From an uncultured Acidaminococcus sp. (GTDB taxonomy: Bacteria > Bacillota_C > Negativicutes > Acidaminococcales > Acidaminococcaceae): a DNA stretch of 14,523 nucleotides. The notes under the pieces were generated by a model. That model was not told the origin of the DNA. It ran no database searches and was given only the letters and a program-made list of their open reading frames with translations. Below, in pieces: positions 12,451 through 14,523 of the stretch. Location of the stretch: assembly GCA_900314165.1 (NCBI GenBank), contig OMUE01000225.1:1-14523 (forward strand), read 5' to 3'. The position numbers and the translations under genes were made by a program. The first letter of the stretch is position 1. Each line of letters starts with the position of its first letter.

Positions 12451-14391
12451 TATCTCAGGCTTTCCCCCAAACACCTGCATAGCCTTTTTCACAGAGTCCG
12501 GGAGTTCTGTGGGTTCGTCTTCCACGCCGGCCATGGCGTATTCTTCGTCACTGGGTTCCGGCAGGGGAATATCGTCCTCCGGAGGTTCCGCCATGGGACC
12601 GAAATCCGGCTCCGGTTCTACGGGAACCTGGATCTTCGGTTTTGCTGCTGCCGTTTTTTTAGGCGGAGCCCCGGCTGGAGCTCGTTTCACTAAGGTCTTT
12701 TCTTCCTCTTTGAGGAGGATTGTAAGACTGATTGCCTTGCCTGTCAAGGCCGAAAGAGCGGATAAAATCAGATTGTGCAGATCAGATTCTTCCATTCTCT
12801 CCTTGGCAAACTTCATGTCCACGCCGATGATGAGCTCGGACCCGGTGTACATGATGCCATGCCCATGTTCTGCATACATATGGTACACTTTTTTGCCGCT
12901 GCGGCCCATACTCTGGATGACACCATTCCAAAGCTTCTGGCCCTGCTCCTGACCCTGGGGCGTCACATACACCGGGCTGCCGGGAGCTCTTGTGTCTCCG
13001 GCATTCCAGGCCGCTGCCGGCTGGCGTCTCTCCCAGGGCATGGGCTGAGCCGGAGCTTTGGGCTTGCGGGGCTCCTGTGGGGTAAACGTGGGAATCTGCA
13101 CCGACGGCTCTCTCCGGGGTGCCGGGGCTGTAAAAGCAGGTGCCACTGGGGCCGGTTCCCTCTGGGGTGTGGGCGGGAAAACGGGTTGAGAAACCTGGGG
13201 TACTGGCTGTACTGGGGCCGTCCAGGCTGCAGGGGGTGCGCCTCCTGCCTGCAGGTCTTTGACCTGCTGTTCTAATTCTTCGATCCGGGCTTCCAGAGCC
13301 GCTTTGCTGTCGTCCCGGCTTTCGCACAGGTCAAACAGGCACAATTCCCCTACGATCTTTTTCCGCAGAGAATACCGACAATCCACAATAGCCTTGTGGA
13401 TCCGTTGGGCACTGGCGATGATGCGTGCCTGAGTAAAGAGCCCGGACAGCTTTTCCAGAGCTTCCGCCGTATCCGTCAGATAGATTTCCTGGTACTCCCG
13501 GTCCGCCTGAAACAGCAGCAGAGCCCGGAAATAGGACAATAATTCCAACAGGATCTGGTCCATTTCCTTGCCCTGGGCTAACAAATCCGACAAGGTATCC
13601 AAGGCCCCGGAAAGGTTCTTTTTGCCCAGCTGCTCCATGAGCTGCCGCAGCTTTTCCCGGCCTACAATGCCCAGAACCTGACGAACCGTATCCGTAGTGA
13701 CAGGAGAAGCCATGACGCTGCACTGGTCCAACAGACTCAGGGCATCCCGCAGCCCGCCGTCCGCCTGGATGGCCATGAGCTGTAACGCTTCCGGCTCTGC
13801 CTGGATATGGCTGCCCGCGGCAACCTTTGCCAGATGTTCCGCAATTTCCTGGACCGTAGCCCGGTGAAAATCATACCGCTGGCAGCGGGACAGGATGGTG
13901 GGCAGGATCTTTTGGGGATCCGTAGTAGCCAGGATGAACACCACGTGTTCCGGGGGCTCCTCCAGAGTCTTCAGCAGGGCATTGAAGGCATCGGTGGTAA
14001 TCATGTGCACTTCGTCTATGATGTACACCTTGTAGCGGCTGGACACAGGGGCGAAATACACCTGTTCCCGCAGCTTCCGGATTTCATCAATCCCCCGGTT
14101 AGAGGCCGCGTCGATCTCGATGACGTCGGCGGATGTGCCCTGGGTGATTTCCTGACAGTTTGTACACGTCCCACAAGGATGGGCCGTGGGGCCGTGTTCA
14201 CAATTCAGTGCTTTGGCCAGGATCCGGGCGGTACTGGTCTTGCCCGTACCCCTGGGCCCGGCAAACAGATAGGCATGGGAAATCCGGCCGCTTTCCAAGG
14301 CGTTGGTCAATGCGGTCTTAATGGGCTGCTGCCCAACAAGGTCGTCGAACGTCTGAGGCCGCCAGGTACGATACAGTGCTACGTATGCCAT
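12433..14391 (-). CDS. dnaX: DNA polymerase III subunit gamma/tau
   Basis: 652 residues: the clamp-loader ATPase of the replicative polymerase. The AAA+ domain has Walker A GPRGTGKT (45-52), zinc cysteines C64, C73, C76 and C79, Walker B IIDEVHM (124-130), sensor TT at 156-157 and the SRC motif with R169 at 168-170. Domain III ends near 360, a short coiled coil (EARIEELEQQVKDL, 367-380) follows, then a proline-rich linker (about 385-455), a C-terminal domain with GQKLWNGVIQSMGRSGKK (484-501), and a second acidic proline-rich tail. The ATG at 14389-14391 is about 6 nt from GGTGG; the GTG three codons earlier sits inside that ribosome binding site and is less likely. Longer than B. subtilis DnaX mainly through the linkers. 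The last six residues derive from a short repeat array. Confidence 0.98.
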   Translation of the reverse strand: MAYVALYRTWRPQTFDDLVGQQPIKTALTNALESGRISHAYLFAGPRGTGKTSTARILAKALNCEHGPTAHPCGTCTNCQEITQGTSADVIEIDAASNRGIDEIRKLREQVYFAPVSSRYKVYIIDEVHMITTDAFNALLKTLEEPPEHVVFILATTDPQKILPTILSRCQRYDFHRATVQEIAEHLAKVAAGSHIQAEPEALQLMAIQADGGLRDALSLLDQCSVMASPVTTDTVRQVLGIVGREKLRQLMEQLGKKNLSGALDTLSDLLAQGKEMDQILLELLSYFRALLLFQADREYQEIYLTDTAEALEKLSGLFTQARIIASAQRIHKAIVDCRYSLRKKIVGELCLFDLCESRDDSKAALEARIEELEQQVKDLQAGGAPPAAWTAPVQPVPQVSQPVFPPTPQREPAPVAPAFTAPAPRREPSVQIPTFTPQEPRKPKAPAQPMPWERRQPAAAWNAGDTRAPGSPVYVTPQGQEQGQKLWNGVIQSMGRSGKKVYHMYAEHGHGIMYTGSELIIGVDMKFAKERMEESDLHNLILSALSALTGKAISLTILLKEEEKTLVKRAPAGAPPKKTAAAKPKIQVPVEPEPDFGPMAEPPEDDIPLPEPSDEEYAMAGVEDEPTELPDSVKKAMQVFGGKPEIVKSEK

Positions 14392-14425
14392 AATTCCCAC
14401 CCTTTCTAAGAGTCACTACCATGCT

Positions 14426-14454
14426 ATTTTAGCATATGCCAGCTTAGTTGAGAA
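14426..14454 (-). promoter_or_regulatory. Likely dnaX promoter with extended -10
   Basis: On the minus strand TTCTCA (complement of 14449-14454) is followed after 17 nt by TAAAAT (complement of 14426-14431), preceded by TGC, giving an extended -10 (TGCTAAAAT). The leader to the ATG would be about 30 nt. A small ATGCT/AGCAT inverted repeat (14421-14435) overlaps the -10 and could bind a regulator, but may be chance. Confidence 0.6.
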
Positions 14455-14469
14455 GAGAAATGATATCTG

Positions 14470-14523
14470 AAACAATGAATAAGGAGGCTGTTGCATATGC
14501 AACAGCCTCCTTATTCATTGTTT
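14470..14523. terminator. Perfect 54-bp palindrome, probable bidirectional terminator
   Basis: Positions 14470-14496 and 14497-14523 are exact reverse complements with the centre GCATATGC. The core GGAGGCTGTTGC is GC-rich and the ends are A/T-rich (TTATTCATTGTTT), so either strand yields a hairpin with a U-rich tail. It probably ends a gene to the right of the window and insulates dnaX. The window ends exactly at its right arm, so the arm could extend further. Confidence 0.75.

Noticed and set aside
12654..12660. Run of seven A in dnaX (minus strand) as a possible tau/gamma programmed frameshift site
   Set aside because: It lies near residue 580, far beyond the usual gamma boundary; a -1 slip would remove only part of the acidic tail, and no stimulatory stem-loop or upstream Shine-Dalgarno element was evident.
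11411..12952. Plus-strand open frame of about 510 codons across recR, ybaB and the dnaX end
   Set aside because: Antisense to three conserved genes and passing through repeat DNA; no ribosome binding site or recognisable domain.

Overview
The window reads as chromosome of a Gram-negative-type Firmicute, most likely Negativicutes (Acidaminococcus-like). This is inferred from gene order and protein style, not from a search. The strongest argument is the block dnaX - ybaB/ebfC - recR - bofA-like, which matches the order known from Bacillus and other Firmicutes. All confident genes lie on the minus strand; the only plus-strand coding trace is a broken fragment. Base composition is mixed: core genes are GC-rich, while several intergenic stretches are AT-rich or full of repeats.

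Layout, left to right. Positions 1-26 hold what looks like the first codons of a minus-strand gene leaving the window. Positions 202-562 hold a small gene broken by at least one frameshift in a homopolymer. Positions 906-1538 encode a MagIII/EndoIII-type DNA glycosylase with an iron-sulfur cluster motif. Positions 1702-4646 hold a peptide-uptake pair: a dipeptide/oligopeptide-type solute-binding lipoprotein, interrupted near its end by an in-frame TAG, and peptidase T. Positions 4647-6002 are a repeat-rich accessory stretch with one small TIGR04076-type gene and a frameshifted plus-strand remnant. Then come a MATE exporter (6003-7358), an LtaS/OpgB-like membrane sulfatase-fold enzyme (7637-9676), a diacylglycerol kinase (9689-10642), a GtrA-type membrane protein (10652-11050), a BofA-like protein (11047-11313), recR, ybaB and dnaX. 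Transcription runs right to left from a promoter near 14426-14454. The genes from ybaB to the sulfatase enzyme are packed with 4-nt overlaps or gaps of 6-16 nt and are probably one operon. dnaX is separated from ybaB by about 170 bp of repeat debris.

Functionally, dnaX/ybaB/recR serve replication and recombinational repair. The distal part (gtrA-like, diacylglycerol kinase, LtaS-like enzyme) looks like an envelope-modification set: a phosphoglycerol or similar headgroup transferase would release diacylglycerol, and the kinase would recycle it to phosphatidic acid. The binding protein plus PepT would import and cleave small peptides.

The most unusual content is non-coding. One family of 144-bp, multi-hairpin, cloverleaf-like elements occurs as two full and two partial copies, and its stems show compensatory base changes. 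A second family of short hairpins has a constant TNAC loop, a variable but always paired stem, and a constant CCCCTACG tail. Short degenerate tandem repeats (GTGAAAAG-like and others) accompany the elements and supply the stop codons of three genes and of the remnant. No rRNA, tRNA, CRISPR array, transposase or phage gene was seen.
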